Shown here: piece after piece, positions 1 to 14,619 of the stretch
Numbering within the stretch: position 1 is the first letter of the stretch
Layout of the letters: every line of letters begins with the position of its first letter
Source: Globodera rostochiensis
Taxonomy: Eukaryota; Nematoda; Chromadorea; Rhabditida; Heteroderidae
Length of the DNA: 64,000 nt
Assembly (NCBI GenBank): GCA_018350325.1
Contig: JAEVLN010000020.1
Coordinates: 775,796-839,795 of the forward strand
Direction of reading: 5' to 3'
Made by a program: the position numbers and the translations under genes
Notes under the pieces: generated by a model
What the model saw: only the letters and a program-made list of their open reading frames with translations
What the model was told of the DNA's origin: nothing
Database searches by the model: none

Positions 1-987
1 TTCGAACAAATTTCCGACCAAACGGTGGCTCAGTTCATGGTTCCAAGGGTTGATCAGCGGCAGAAGAGCGATGGCCAACGTGAAAAGTTCGTAATTTTGT
101 GACTTTTTGTTCAGAAACTTTGCACTCAAAAATTCCTCGCAGAAATCAACGAGGAGCTCTTCGTTACGCCATTCTGTCTTCAGCACCCCGCTGTACTAAA
201 AAGGGAGTAAAATTCGAAAGAGAAAAAGGAAATATTAATAAACATAGTCATCAGCATAGGTGAATCGGATAGGCAGCGACCGTTGCGCAATAGCCTCCTC
301 AATGCGATGGACGACCTTCCCGCAATTTTGGAACTGACGAAGCTGAACGACAACGCGGATGGGAGTGCGAAGCTTAAAGAATAAACCCATAACATCGGCT
401 AAATTTCAGTCTAAAGTCTAATGAAAGTGTAAAAATTGCCAAAACCTTTTTAGACTTACACGTATCTGAGACCGGATCTCCTCCACGTTCTTCATCTTCC
501 CACTGACCAACACGTTGTTCAACTTCACACCATCCTGGCGGCAATTCGTATCGGGAAAATGGATGAGCGACTTGTAGCGAGTCATGAAGTACTGAAAATT
601 AAAAGGAGTCCCATTTTGCACATGCCCAAACCTGACTCTTCCTGCCACGTGGTCCGATCAGATAGGGATGGTCGGGGAACGGAACATCCATGCACAGTTG
701 AAGACAATCCGGCTGAATTGAAATCTCGAGTTCGTAATAAACATCCAAAAATGGGGGGGGTCATCTTCGGTCAAAAAAGACAAAAAATAGGGGGCGTAGA
801 CCAAAAAAAAGGGAAATGCGGAATGAATTGCATTACGCTTTTCGAGTCGAAGTCTAACTTCACACTGCGAGGCGACGTTCGGAAGGATGAGGTTGAATCG
901 TTGAAAAGAATACTGTCATTGAGTTGCTGAGGCTTCCTTTGACTAACTGGAGTCGGAGGAGGCATCAGACGGGGCACAGGAGTTCTA
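1..987 (-). CDS. Bicaudal-C / GLD-3 type KH-domain RNA-binding protein (partial, runs off the left edge)
   Basis: BicC-family proteins bind mRNA through tandem KH domains and control translation and polyadenylation; in nematodes the family includes BCC-1 and GLD-3. Exons read right to left. A Ser/Pro-rich exon lies at about 987-830 (MPPPTPVSQRKP). The KH core MDVPFPDHPYLIGPRGRKSQ lies near 692-632, where GPRG replaces the usual GKGG loop. Exon 591-460 carries YKSLIHFPDTN and VEEIRSQIR, the KH beta strands and last helix. Exon 372-244 gives LRTPIRVVVQLRQF, matching the link to the next KH unit, and exon 195-1 continues with KTEWRNEELLVDFCEEF. These joins keep frame and use GT-AG. The IHFPDTN and preceding DVPF segments resemble BICC1 closely. 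The exon before the KH core has no clear acceptor, and the start codon is not found. The C-terminus is outside the window. BCC-1 and GLD-3 cannot be told apart here. Confidence 0.75.
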
Positions 988-999
988 TCTAAAACAATA

Positions 1000-1941
1000 A
1001 TTTCTGAATAAATATCTGGTTTTGGACAAAGCTACAATAAAGAGAATACCAGAAAATGAAAAAAAGAATGATAAAGAAATGAACTGTTTTCAGCTCGTAC
1101 TTTTTTGCACTGATTTTTGGGGGAGCGGGACGTTTGGGCGCCAGTGACGCGCTGTTTGAGCGCGCCATTTGGTCCCATTTGGACGAGGCCATTTGGGCGC
1201 CATAACATTATTGAAGAAAATTGATGTGTAAAGGTTCCGTGTAGAGCGCAATGACAGCCAGAAACGTAGAAAATGCCTAATTTGTAAGCAAATCGCTGGA
1301 AACGGAGCATTAGACCTAAGCCTTCCAAGCCAGGATGGCTCAGGCCTAGGCCTATGCTTTTTTATCAAGTGAAGGTTGTCGATTCATCTTTTTTCAAAAA
1401 AGTTATTAAACTCCCCCTACCCCTAGATCGATTTGTCTCATCGAGGGCTGTCGATTGATACCAAAATTGTTCCGATCCATCCACATAAAAAACCCCATTA
1501 GTTCAAGAACGCCATTTTTGCTCGACAAAATGGCGGAATCCCTTACTTTCCCGTGGTAATCCCATTCCCGCCGATCTCTAGTCTGGGCTAAAGAGATTGA
1601 ACTATTCCTGACTTTAAACTTTGCGGCTTTGTAACAGTTTCCTAAATCGGTTAAACAACGGAGCATCATTCTGCGCCAAACCAGGAGGTCCTACAACAGA
1701 AATATTCGATGAGGCCAGAGCTGGTGGTTCCTGTTTCTGGCCTATGATGAGCTCTGCGTCCAGGCCAAAAGGCCTTTTCTGGTTCGCAAGGGTAACGCAC
1801 GAGGCTTTACATATATTTGTGCAAGGGGACCAAGGAGTTGTTCAAAAGACCTTTGAATGGTTCGGCCCATTGATATCCTCACAAAAAGAAAAATATTTGT
1901 CTTCCAAAACAATTTTCATCGTGAAATCTCTTTAAAAAAAC
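1000..1941. other. Unresolved stretch between the BicC and cuticlin genes
   Basis: No exon is supported here. It should contain the 5' end of the BicC-type gene and the 3' flank of the cuticlin. On the minus strand around 1790-1625 there is an open segment (LASSNISVVGPPGLAQNDAP), but I could not join it by phase to either neighbour. Positions 1131-1205 hold a run of TTTGGGCGCC-like motifs, listed separately. Confidence 0.4.
1131..1205. repeat. Cluster of GCGCC(A/T)TTTGG-like motifs
   Basis: GTTTGGGCGCCA and ATTTGGGCGCCA lie about 60 bp apart, with GCGCGCCATTTGG and GCCATTTGG between them. Similar motif groups occur near 16783-16820 and 20509-20556. This may be a degenerate dispersed repeat or clustered E2F-like sites. 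Confidence 0.4.
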
Positions 1942-4923
1942 TCAAAAATCTCCATTAATTTTTGTCTTTCTCCGTTGGCGACACAATAAAAGGGCCGTTG
2001 CAATGCTTGTGCCCGTCACAATCACTGCCACGGTGGAGCACAGAACGCCGACGAATGGTTGGCTCAGACAGACGACGGAAGTGCCGGGCATTGCTACGGA
2101 GGGAAAGGCAAAAAAAGCAATGGGACATTGTGAACGTTGCCGGAACCGCCCGGGGGCACTGATTATGAATATACAAAATAATATTTTCAATTTATTTCCT
2201 TCTCATTGGCACTGACCAAACTGATTCTGTGAAGTTTGTGGAAGGCCGAGGCGTGCAGCAGCGGCCAACACAGCTTAATTAAAGGGTTTAATTGGCCCAA
2301 AAAAGTAAGCGGAATCCATAAACCGACCTCGCCCTTTGGCGCTTTCGCCGCTTTCATTTTCTTCGTTTTGTGCCGAATCATCCAAGTCCAGCACAACAAT
2401 CTTTTCGGCCGCCAAATCCTTTAAAATTGTTTAAATTTTTTGTTACTTTTTGTCGCACCATTGTGAAAGGATCATCGGCGGGAAATGGTAGTGCCGTCGC
2501 ATTGGCCGCGCCATCGGCGCTTTTGTCAATGGTTCGCCGTCTTCGAGGACCCGACCCGCAACGAGGAGGCTTAAGGGTTAAATACGTCGTTTTATCACAA
2601 AAAATCGAACAGTTTTTCCGGCACACATTCCTTCAGAGATCATGCACGTGGAAACAGCACACTTTAAAAAGTACAAATTCATTGGTTTCCGGAACTTCAC
2701 ACCTGGAAGTATGTGGTCACTTTATCCGCGAATTTGAAGACGTTCACTTCGGAATAGGCCAAGTTTGACTGACTGTTGTAAGTGAGCTCGGAGACGATCA
2801 CCGGGTCAATGGTGCACCTTACAAATTAAGAAATGAGGACAAATTCCGATCATCGGGAAATTTACCCGTGTTCGTCGACCAGCGGCTTCCGGTCCTTCCC
2901 CGCCCCGTCATCCACAAAGCAATTGTGCACCAGCATTGAAAACATATCCGAGTCGCAGCTCCATACCTCCAATTGTTGCAAAGACATCACAAAACATTGA
3001 GCAAAAATGTGCTGACATGGAACACCGGCTCCCCCACCGTTGCATATGTCACAATAGGCCCATTGACCGAGCCTCGACGAACCTTTGCGTGGAAAATGAT
3101 TGGGATGATCCGATTATTGTTTAAGATCGCTATGGGATAATAGGACAACTTTCGAAAATAAGATCCGATCGATCTGATCTAATCAGAATATGTTTGCTAG
3201 CTATGTAGCGGAAATATCTAATAGCGTCATGTCAAATCACACCACAATTCCGATTGTCCAAACTGTACATACTGTATAAGTGCATAAAGGCATCCGAGCA
3301 GTGTCAATCAGCTCCGTGGTCGGAATCATACTGCAAAACGCATTGGGTTAAGTAACTTTTGATCTAACCAAATGCTCCATTTTGGTACCTCACGTCAAAG
3401 CGATTGGTGACAACCTTATCTGCCTCCTGAAGAAGTTCATAAATTGTGATCAGTTTGATGGATTTGATTTGAAGAGGGGGAGTGGGGGGGGCTTTTGTTT
3501 GTCACCATATAAAAGCAAGTGCATCTGTACGCCCGATCGACTTTGGTGATGAAAATGTCGTGGAAAGAAATGATTATCGTGATGGACTGCTCCACGCCGC
3601 GTTGCTCTGGCCCAAGCTGGAAGAAAGGCAGAATTTCCCCCAAAAGTAAAGCGGTCTCTCGCCCTGAGAATAATGACAGGGCAATTGCTAAACCAATGGC
3701 CTTCCCTTCCTCAGCCAATCAACGCACCCATTATAATTAATAAGCACTTCCCCTTAGGCGCTGTGTGTCCTTACAGAGCCAATTAAAAGTTCAAAACATT
3801 ATTTTGGACATAATAAATATTTGAGTTTATTGGGTGGAGTGATGAAAACTTCCGTTTATCCCAAAACCTTTAAAACATTTTCACGACATTATTCCCCCCC
3901 CCCCAAAGTTTTCCATCCGAATCCCTCGCCGTTGCCATCTCAAAAGCGCGAGAAAATTTGCCACTTGAAGGAAAGAAAATGTTTGGAGTTTGTAATGCTT
4001 TGCCCGCTCCGATTTCAATTCTCTCTATTTTTGGTTGAGGCGATGGGTGGGTGACCTGATTATTTGCATTGGTTTTGAAGTGAGTAAAAAGTGCCTAAAA
4101 TCGAAGTTTCCCCCACCGTCCGTCTGCTTAAAAACGAAAAACGAATTCCGATTGAACGAAAGGGCAAAACCTAAGCCTAAACATAAAGAACCGCCTAACC
4201 TTTCTGGAACGGCGCATATTGCACTGGCCGTTAGTCAATTCGAAGTCGCTCTGTCAAACAAAAGGGGAAAAAGGCGACTGAATCATTAATTGGATACAAA
4301 TAAACTTAAAATTAACATTATTTATTACACTTTATTGGCATAAAATGCAATCAACAAAAAGAATTTTGGGCAATTCGAGCCCAAAATCATTTTTACCTGC
4401 GTCCGGCCGTTCTGCTGATAGTTTTTCACACATTTGTCGTTCTCCACCATTCCCTTTACAAATATCCCTTTAATTATAAAAAGTTTAAATCATTTTAATG
4501 TTTTTGTCGTTAATTTTACGTCCGGTAAACGGTCGCTGCGTTCGGAAAGTTAAGCGAATTCGGTCCTCTAAGCAGTCGACCTGCGGGTCACCTGAATCGC
4601 CGAGAAGAATCAAACTTAAGCCTTGGAGCGATTAATTTGTTTGCCGAGACTTTTTGCCTTTTCGATAATTTGTTAAAAATGTTTCTTTTTTCCGCACCAA
4701 CGACGCCGTTGTCGAGCACCGAAGACGACGACGATTTTGGAGTGAGGACGGCGGAATAATCGGAGGCAGAGGGCGAAGTCGGCACGATGCGATTGGCCAG
4801 CAGGAAAAGCAGCAGGGAGAGGCGTCTGAGGAGTCGCCGGAGGGGAGGGGAGGAAAAGCGGAGGACGCCGGAAGAGGGACCAAAGCAGGGGATAAGGCGG
4901 CCCAATAGGGGGAAGAAGAACAT
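1942..4923 (-). CDS. Cuticlin-like ZP-domain membrane protein
   Basis: ZP-domain cuticlins are secreted or membrane-anchored extracellular proteins that polymerise in the nematode cuticle. Exons: 4923-4698 (hydrophobic segment LSLLLFLLANRIV, then Ser-rich), 4591-4520 (DPQVDCLEDRIRLTF, start of ZP-N), 4467-4397 (FVKGMVENDKCVKNYQQNG), 4250-4200 (FELTNGQCNMRRSRK), 3616-3506 (SITIIISFHDIFITKVDRAY), 3426-3389, 3330-3273 (MIPTTELIDTARMPLCTYT), 3082-3017, 2966-2866 (MLVHNCFVDDGAG), 2817-2703 (SELTYNSQSNLAYSEVNVFK, FADKVTTYFQ) and 2661 onward (CAVSTCMISEGMCAG). A Pro-Cys-Gly exon with an RRRR furin-type site (near 2550) follows, then an acidic exon (2425-2330). The last exon encodes a membrane helix (GVLCSTVAVIVTGTSIATAL), RQRRKTK and a stop at 1942. 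Order and cysteines match ZP-N, ZP-C, furin site, TM. Most joins agree in phase; the limits of the last three exons are approximate. The start at 4923 is the first ATG before the hydrophobic segment. The specific CUT/CUTL member is not determined. Confidence 0.88.
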
Positions 4924-5795
4924 TACAGTTTTCAGCGAGTGGATCAGCTTTTGAAAGTTCAATTATTGGCATTTGGACAAATGGGAGACTATTGTCGTTG
5001 AGTGAGGGAGGCTTGGCCAAAAGATCCCTAAATATTTGATTGGGGAAGAGGGGCGCCTTGGGTGGGTGGGGGGGGGGAGGTTGTTTGAGTGAATGGATCG
5101 AGTGAGGAGGTCGCCGGAAAGGCTTAAAACCCTCGAATCCTTCCATCCCCTCAGCCCCCCCCCCCCCGGGGGGGAGTCCTTTCCCTCCGCCCCTTTTTGG
5201 GTGTGAGAAAGGACGGAAAGAGATTTTGTGATCGGCGGTTTACTTTTTTTGTTATTATTCTTTAAATCGGTGACCACCAAAGGCCCGAAAAGATTTGGCC
5301 TTCCTCCAACTTTTGTTTGCCCTCTCCCTTTTTGAATTCCCATAAATGCATTGGCATTTTACAATGAAATTGCAATTATACCATTTATTCCCTCCCATTC
5401 AAATAATTGCGTTTTTTAAATGTGATCATTTCGGCCCTTTTTCATTCTTTCGTCCATCCCTTCCCTCCCCTTCCCGCCGTCATCATCAAACTCATCCACA
5501 ATTCATTCGACAAGGACAAGGTCAATTGGAATAAATGGGCATTCCTTTCCTCCCGTCAAAAATGCCTTTGTTTTCGAGTCGATGAGAAAAAGGGCACTCT
5601 TGACCGAATTGCCTAGATTTATGAATGTCAACCGCCGGGCGGGGGGACAATGACCGAATGAATGGGTTGGGGCATTTATAAGTGATTCATTTCGCGGAAT
5701 TAATTTGTAAAAGTGCAAAGACAAGCTTAACATAAACATTATAACAATTAGATTCAAAAATCAGCCTCAAAAGTGTGTTCAGCTTCGATATTCTT
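4924..5795. other. Intergenic region between the HPRT 3' end and the cuticlin 5' end
   Basis: No supported gene. Minus-strand frames over 4673-5340 are Pro-rich low complexity. It contains G and C homopolymers at about 5067-5075 and 5155-5172 (a C run directly followed by a G run). It probably holds the cuticlin promoter and the HPRT 3' UTR. Confidence 0.5.
5150..5174. repeat. Abutting poly-C / poly-G tract
   Basis: About fourteen C followed directly by a run of G. This forms a perfect homopolymer inverted repeat in the upstream region of the cuticlin gene. Confidence 0.8.
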
Positions 5796-6688
5796 TCATC
5801 GTCCACTTTTGTATTTGGCAATGCCGCTTTGGCTGATCACACAAATGTGGCTGAGGTCGCGGAACCGCTGGTTGTAATCCATGCCGAATCCGACAACAAA
5901 TCTATGCCAAAACAATCAATACAAAAACAACTCATTTCAATCCATCGTTCGTTCACCTGTCAGGAATGCTAAAGGCAACGAAATCCTCCCGCAAGGCATC
6001 CTTTCTTCTCCTCGGCGTCCTCTTTGTGAGCAGAACGGCGGTCCTATGCAAATTTTTTCTGACTAATTGCTTAAGCCTTCAACGAATGCTAACCAAATAC
6101 GTCCTCCGGGTTCCGTTAATGCGTTCAACGACTCGACGACACGAGACATGGTAAGGCCAGTATCGAAAATGTCGTCTACGAGCTGAAACGGGAGACAACC
6201 AGCCAGTTGGCAATGATCATTTCAATGCTTAAAAATCAGCTTTCACCAAAACATTCGCTCCTCCCAGCGACCCGTCGATGGACGAAAGTCCGCTGCTGTG
6301 CACTTCGCCTGTGGTCGATTGGTCCAAATAGCTCTGAGCCCGGACGAATTCAATCTAAAAATGAGGAAAAGCATTGGAGGGCGGGGGGGAGGGGGTCATT
6401 TCCTGCATCGACGACTTGCAAGTGAGCCGAAGTTCGGCCAACCATTCGGCCAAAACGGCGAAAAAGCGATAGGCGCCCTTTAGCAGACAGATCAGAACCA
6501 GAGGCTGAACATTTCGAGTCAATAAGGCAAATACGCCAAAAACTATTCCCCCCTACCCGATCGCCAATTTCGCGATGGATTTCAGTGGCCAATTGCCGTA
6601 TTCTGTCGTGGATCAGTCCGTGGGGGATGAGCACCGAATCGATGTCCGCGCAATAGCAATCCGGCACAGAAAACAGAGAGAGCGGATG
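5796..6688 (-). CDS. hprt-1: Hypoxanthine-guanine phosphoribosyltransferase
   Basis: HPRT transfers phosphoribose from PRPP to hypoxanthine or guanine in cytosolic purine salvage. Right to left: exon 6688-6560 encodes [20 protein letters not shown], the family N-terminal motif. Near 6500-6420 is [19 protein letters not shown], and near 6355-6260 [16 protein letters not shown]. The PRPP-binding loop [12 protein letters not shown] lies near 6180-6145, where the human protein has EDIIDTGKTM. Near 6050-5965 is [20 protein letters not shown], and near 5895-5800 [20 protein letters not shown], ending GIAKYKSGR and a stop at 5796. All segments are colinear with human HPRT1. The first coding exon and ATG upstream of 6688 were not resolved: TAG lies in frame just before this exon, so the exon must begin at a splice site. 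RIOK2 lies upstream on the same strand. Confidence 0.9.
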
Positions 6689-7153
6689 CTAAACTGGGGA
6701 AGGCGTTAGCCATGCATAAAATGGAGACGCCCACCCACCCACCCCGGCCCCGTCCTCAACGACAAGTGCCCGCCTTTCCGCGCTTTCTTCCATCAATCGG
6801 AAGTGTCGTTGAACAATAATTAAGCACGGGACAAAGTCGAAAGATGCTATGTAAATAAATAAATATTTGCTATTTAAATAAATAAATATTTGATATTTAA
6901 ATAAATAAATATTTGGATGTGTTCGTTCGGCGGGGAATAAATGTTATGAGACGGCGAACCTTCTCTAATAGACAAAAATGAATGGTTTTCAATTCCTCGC
7001 TTATCTTTGTCCACGACAGAACGTTAAAAGTCATTGACACTCCAACAAATTTATAGCTAATTTATGGACAGAATTAATTGGCTGAAGAACAATGAACCTT
7101 CAAACAAATTCGATTTTGTAAAAGAAATAACAACAACAATCACAAAAAAATGT
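6689..7153. other. Gap between RIOK2 and HPRT
   Basis: Probably holds the missing HPRT first exon and the RIOK2 3' UTR. No coding exon is supported. It contains the AT-rich tandem repeat at 6850-6915. Confidence 0.5.
6850..6915. repeat. AT-rich tandem repeat, about 24 bp x 2.7
   Basis: AAATAAATAAATATTTG followed by c/a-TATTT recurs three times in tandem, with slight changes at the junctions. It lies upstream of HPRT on the minus strand. Confidence 0.85.
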
Positions 7154-9601
<2,448 letters not shown>

Positions 9602-12600
9602 ATGGTTTACTCTTGGAATATTTTGTCATTTTGGCTTGGCTCCGATTCTGTTACTTTTTGGCTTTTCGCCAAAGGCACAAACGCCTATTTCCTATTTCCT
9701 GCACTTCTGATCACTGCCCTAGTAATTCTCAATGTGCTTGCCACCGTTCGAAATCGCTTTTTTGGTCATCGCCAGCATTTGGCACTTCGTCCAGGCTCTT
9801 TGCCTCCCTTATTTTACACAGTGAGCGGATTTTTTCATAGGATGCTTAGGAAAAGTTTTGTATAAAAGATAAAGAATTAAAACAAGAGAAGTGGTAATCA
9901 TCGGATTAAATTAAAATCGTAACTTCTAGAGTTTTCGTGGGTGTAGAAAATTTTGAATTTGAAAAAAGCCTTGAATTCGGGTCAGGGATTCGGAATTGGT
10001 CAAAACTAAGGTCGGATTTTAATTCTATGCCCCAGAAACCCTACGAACATGCTTTTCTCTTGAAAAAAACTTTTTTTTCAAAAATGGGGGGTGGAGGACA
10101 AGCCCGACTATTACCGAGAAGTTCTGCTGATGGCCGGTTAAGGTTCTGCTCGCCCACCTACTCCTGGTCCTACTTTCCCTGACCTTCCTCCTGTTCGTCC
10201 TCTTCCGTCCCTCTTCTTCCGTTATCCCAGCCCTCTCTGTCACCGTCTTCGTCCACTGCTTCTTCTGGTCCCTTAGCGTCGGCCGTTTCTGGTCCAATCG
10301 TCACTTCCATGAACCCCCAACATCGTTGGTCGTCTCCTACGCATTGTTTTCATTTATCACCACACTTCCGCTGTTCTTCTGGTCACAAATATTTCCTAAT
10401 GGGTCGGTAAAATTTGATTTTTAAAGAAAAATGCCTTTTTTATTTTACCTTTAATTTCAACAGAATATATCTAACTTTTAGCCCTAGAGGAGTCAACTTT
10501 CTGCTGTATTTGTTCGAGCTTATTTTCACCAATTTCGTTTTAATAGCCGTCGTCACTAAATCCACGTTGAAGAAAGAAGGCCAATCGGTTACCTTCTAGT
10601 TTTTTTGTTGTTGCAGTTTTCTTGATTTGTCAGTCATGGGCGAATTTTGTGGCAAAACTTCTCCAAATTTGGCCTTACGTGTGGCCCAAGAAGAGCATCC
10701 GGCTTCAGCTTTATGTGCTCATTTGCCTCTTTCTGTTGGCCATTGGCCGCGTTATAAATGTGCTGATTCCTTCGTACAGCAAATGGATAGGTGAGTTTGT
10801 TTGATTTAATTGAACATTTCTTTTTATATTAAATTACCCACCCGGTTTCAGTTGACGCGCTGTCCGGTCCCAACCCGTACTTCTGTTACGAGCTGATTTT
10901 GGTGGCAACTACTCTTAAGTTTTTGCAGGGGAGTGGAGGCAAGTCGGAAACAATTGAAAAAAGGATCGTTTAAGGCCAAAAGTCGCAAAATCCTGCCTTT
11001 TTTTGCTCCCTCCCCTCCCCTTCGAAAATGTTTTCTGCGTTTGCCATTTAAATCCATAGCTTTTTTACAATTTACGACCTCTTCCCCATTTCTAAGCCCA
11101 AGGCGGACTTCTGAATACGGCTCGAACTTTCATTTGGCTTCCCATCCAGCAGTACACAACCATTGAAATTGAAGTGGACATGCTCAACCACCTCCACAAC
11201 CTTTCGTTGCGGTGGCACCTATCCCGCAAGACCGGCGAAATGTTTGTTGGAGTGGGCGCATTTTGAAAGTCCTCCCCCCGAATTCAGCCTTCGCGTGATG
11301 GACAAAGGCACTAATTCAATCAACACATTGCTGAACTGTTTGTTTTAAAACACATTTCTAAATATGGCATTTCCTTTTGCATTCAAAAATCCGCATTTCT
11401 TTTAGAAGGACTTAAAGTTTAGGAATCGACCAGTAATTTTCAAAATATGTTCTTTTAGATGTTCTGTTCAGTGTTTTGCCCGCGATTCTTGACATTTTGC
11501 TGGCTGCTGCTTTTTTCTTCTCAAATTTCAACGCGTACTTTGGATTTTTGGTTCTCGTCACAATGATAATTTATTTGGGTGGGCTTTTTTTTTTTATAGT
11601 TTTAGGTGATGGTATAATATAAATTGGCTAAAAATGTTGCTTTAGTCTTATTCACTGAAAAATCCGTGCACAACCCGCTCAATTTTAAGCCTTCACTGTT
11701 CTGGTCTCGGAATGGCGCATTCCGCATAGAAGAGAAATGAACGAATGCGATAAAAAAGCGGGGGCGATTGGAGTGGACTCTTTGATCAACTACGAGACCA
11801 TCAAACATTTCAATGCCGAAACACTGGAAACTCAGCGATACAGGGAAGCGTACCTCATGTAATCTTTGTTTAAATAATGCATTTACAATTTGATTAAAAA
11901 TTTCCCCGTTTAGCTATCAAAGGGCTGAGTATAAAGCGAATGCCTCGCTTTCCTTGCTGAACTTATGTCAAAATTCCATCATTGGCCTCGGCCTCATCGG
12001 CGGGTCTATTCTCGCCGCCTTTTTGATCACGCGGCCCCGATCTCCGCTTACCGCCGGCGATTACGTGCTTTTCACCACTTATCTGCTCCAATTATATGCT
12101 CCGCTCAACTTTTTTGGCACAATTTACCGAGTCATCCAACGTTCTTTCATCGATATGGAGAACATGCTCAGTCTGTTCAGCGAGGATATTGAGGTGGGTT
12201 GGGTGAAATAACTATCGCGCGCTTGATAGAAAGGTTGAAAGAGAGGGGGAAAAATGATAAAATTTTAAGATTTCAAAATGTTAAAGATCAAAGATGTGCT
12301 GGGCGCCAAGGAATTGGAGCGGTTCCCTGGCCGCATTGACTTTGTCGATGTTTCTTTTTCATATAAGCCCGATAGACCGATCCTCCGCAATTTGTCCTTC
12401 ACCGTCCTTCCCGGAGAGACTGTGGCATTGGTTGGTAGACGGGGATTATGGCATGGAAATTGAATTATTGGGGAATGGAGGAATAAATATGCTTTTACAT
12501 TTTAACGGAATTTTTAAAAGTCAAGTTTTTCGGGTTGGTCCATCGGGCAGCGGCAAAACGACAGTGGTGCGTCTCCTTTTCCGGCTTTACGATGTCACGG

Positions 12601-13699
12601 ACGGGCAAATTTTGTTCAACGGAGTCGACATTCGACAACTGAAGTTGAGCTCTGTGCGTGATCGAATTGGCATTGTGCCGCAGGATACGGTGCTCTTCAA
12701 CGATACGGTAAGAAGTCGGGAAATCTGCTGCTTTTAAATCACAAAATATTATTTTATCATCTTCCAGATTCGCTACAACATCCGTTACGGCAGGCAAGCG
12801 GCAACCGATGAAGATGTCGGTGAAGCCGCCAAAGCGGCCGCTATCCACCAATTCATCGTTTCCCAACCGGACGGTGGGGACGACAGAACATTTATAATAA
12901 AGTTGTCAGTGTCAAAAATTTACCACGGAAAATAGCAAATCGCGCGCACTTCACCCAGCGGAATTTCTTTGATTAGGCTACGACTGTTTGGTTGGCGAAC
13001 GGGGCCTGAAGCTGAGCGGGGGCGAAAAGCAACGGGTGGCTATTGCTCGTGTGGTGCTCAAAGGTCCCGAGTACATTCTGTTAGATGAGGTGAGATTGAC
13101 GGGGATAGGGCGTACCCAGTGTTCGTCGACATACGCATAGCGAAAACAAAAATCGATGTCTAAAAAAACAAAAATTCTGTCAAATCTAATCAAGCCAATA
13201 CTTTGTTACTCCTCCCCCAGAAATCCATAATTTTGAGAATTAAACAAGTAATCGAAGAGTGGATGAATTCTTTCTGTTAAAATCCCTTTTCCCAAAGGCG
13301 ACATCAGCACTCGACTCTAAAACCGAGCGGTCTATTCAACACAATTTATTCGAGTTGTGCAATCGTCGGAGCTGCGTTATTGTGGCGCATAGGCTGTCCA
13401 CTATTGTGCATGCCGACAAAATTTTGGTGCTTAGTGAGGGCACTGTGGCGGAGAGTGGAAGGTTATGCTTATAGTCGGTACTTGTATAGAGTACGGGAGC
13501 TAAAATGAATTTGTTTTTCCTTTTTTTGGATTTGAGACAGAAATTTTCTCCTATATTTTTATGCAATTTCTAATTAAATTTTAATTATTTTTCCAGTCAT
13601 AGCCAGTTACTTGAACTTAATGGTCTTTATGCTGAAATGTGGAGACTGCAGAATGGCAACTCGGAAGCGAAGAGGATTGAGCCGAACGGCGACGGATGA
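9602..13699 (+). CDS. hmt-1: ABCB6/HMT-1 type half ABC transporter
   Basis: HMT-1/ABCB6 proteins are half transporters with an extra N-terminal membrane domain (TMD0); in C. elegans HMT-1 gives heavy-metal tolerance. TMD0 segments: 9602-9840 ([20 protein letters not shown]), about 10140-10410 ([17 protein letters not shown]) and 10480-10595. TMD1 begins near 10650 with [20 protein letters not shown]; later exons give LKFLQGSG (10905), [15 protein letters not shown] (11190), [20 protein letters not shown] (11780) and [20 protein letters not shown] (12060). The NBD has Walker [10 protein letters not shown] (12540, just after an intron), Q-loop [11 protein letters not shown] (12675), signature [13 protein letters not shown] (13012), Walker B ILLDEATSALD (13077, split by an intron) and H-loop VAHRLST (13382). 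The stop at 13697-13699 follows RIEPNGDG, and AATAAA lies at 13757. The start follows TTACAG directly. The gene matches human ABCB6 closely, and no catalytic residue appears lost. Confidence 0.93.
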
Positions 13700-13756
13700 T
13701 AGGAGAAACGAACGGGATCAAAATAGGATAACCTGAATTTTGTTTACAAACTGTCG

Positions 13757-13762
13757 AATAAA
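13757..13762 (+). terminator. Polyadenylation signal of the HMT-1 gene
   Basis: Canonical AATAAA, 58 bp after the stop codon. Confidence 0.6.
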
Positions 13763-14619
13763 ACGTTGTCAATCAGAAGGTCACATTATTCAATCAGGGC
13801 ATAACCAGGAAGTTGGGAGAGGGAGGCGGGTAGCGAGTGATTAAAAAAGTCGATTTTAGGAATGTTTTGTTTATATTGTTCACCAGGCGTCCAAATTCTC
13901 AGGGGTAAAATTGGCTTGAAAATTTTTATGGGAAAAGCTTATTCCCATGGTCATCAAAGGGTAGAATTCAGGCCTAACCTCCTTTTCGACCAAAACAATT
14001 TCTACATCCGACGAAATTTGCAATTACCACTGGGGAAAGATAACACACATACACCAGTTTATTCGAAAGAAAAAACAATTCATATGTTTGATCTGGTTGA
14101 TTTGGTGAAGTTCAAAAGGATCCACAGATTTTTATGTAGGTGTCGCATAGTTTACATGTCGAAAGACCATAAGGACGAGTCAGTGGTATATACGGAGCTC
14201 ACAGATGGATGAGTAAGATTATGTCGGTGGGAGAGAAGTGCACGACCAGGAGAAACATATCAGCTGAGGAGAGAGGAACTAAACAATTCGTCTTTGGACA
14301 GGACAATACAAAAGAGCCCTAACGGATTCCGTCCTATACATTTTTGCACACGTTTGGGGACCATTTAATTCAAACCTCCCCTTCCCTTCGTCCTACCCCC
14401 CCCCCCGCCGAGTTTTGGACAACCCTAACAAAAGACGAATCCCTGTGTCAGTCCTTATCTCTTCAACTGAAATTCTATGGCTTCAGGCTCGTATCAACGC
14501 GCTTAGAACTACTAAAACAAAAGGAACGGTTTTTTTTCTTCGGTTGCCTGAATTTTTAGAATTTTCACCCCCCCCCCCCCCTCCCCATGTTCATTATCGA
14601 TACGAGCCCGATATCATCG
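13763..14619. other. Intergenic region between HMT-1 and the MATH-BTB gene (convergent)
   Basis: No supported gene. A 116-codon plus frame at 13862-14212 has no recognisable family, splice context or partner exons. C homopolymers lie at about 14397-14406 and 14568-14581. Confidence 0.4.

Noticed and set aside
4673..5343. Minus ORFs of 126 and 157 codons upstream of the cuticlin
   Set aside because: Low-complexity Pro-rich frames. The cuticlin first exon uses a different frame that joins in phase to the ZP exon.
13862..14212. 116-codon plus-strand ORF
   Set aside because: No recognisable domain, no splice context, lies in a convergent intergenic gap, and could arise by chance.
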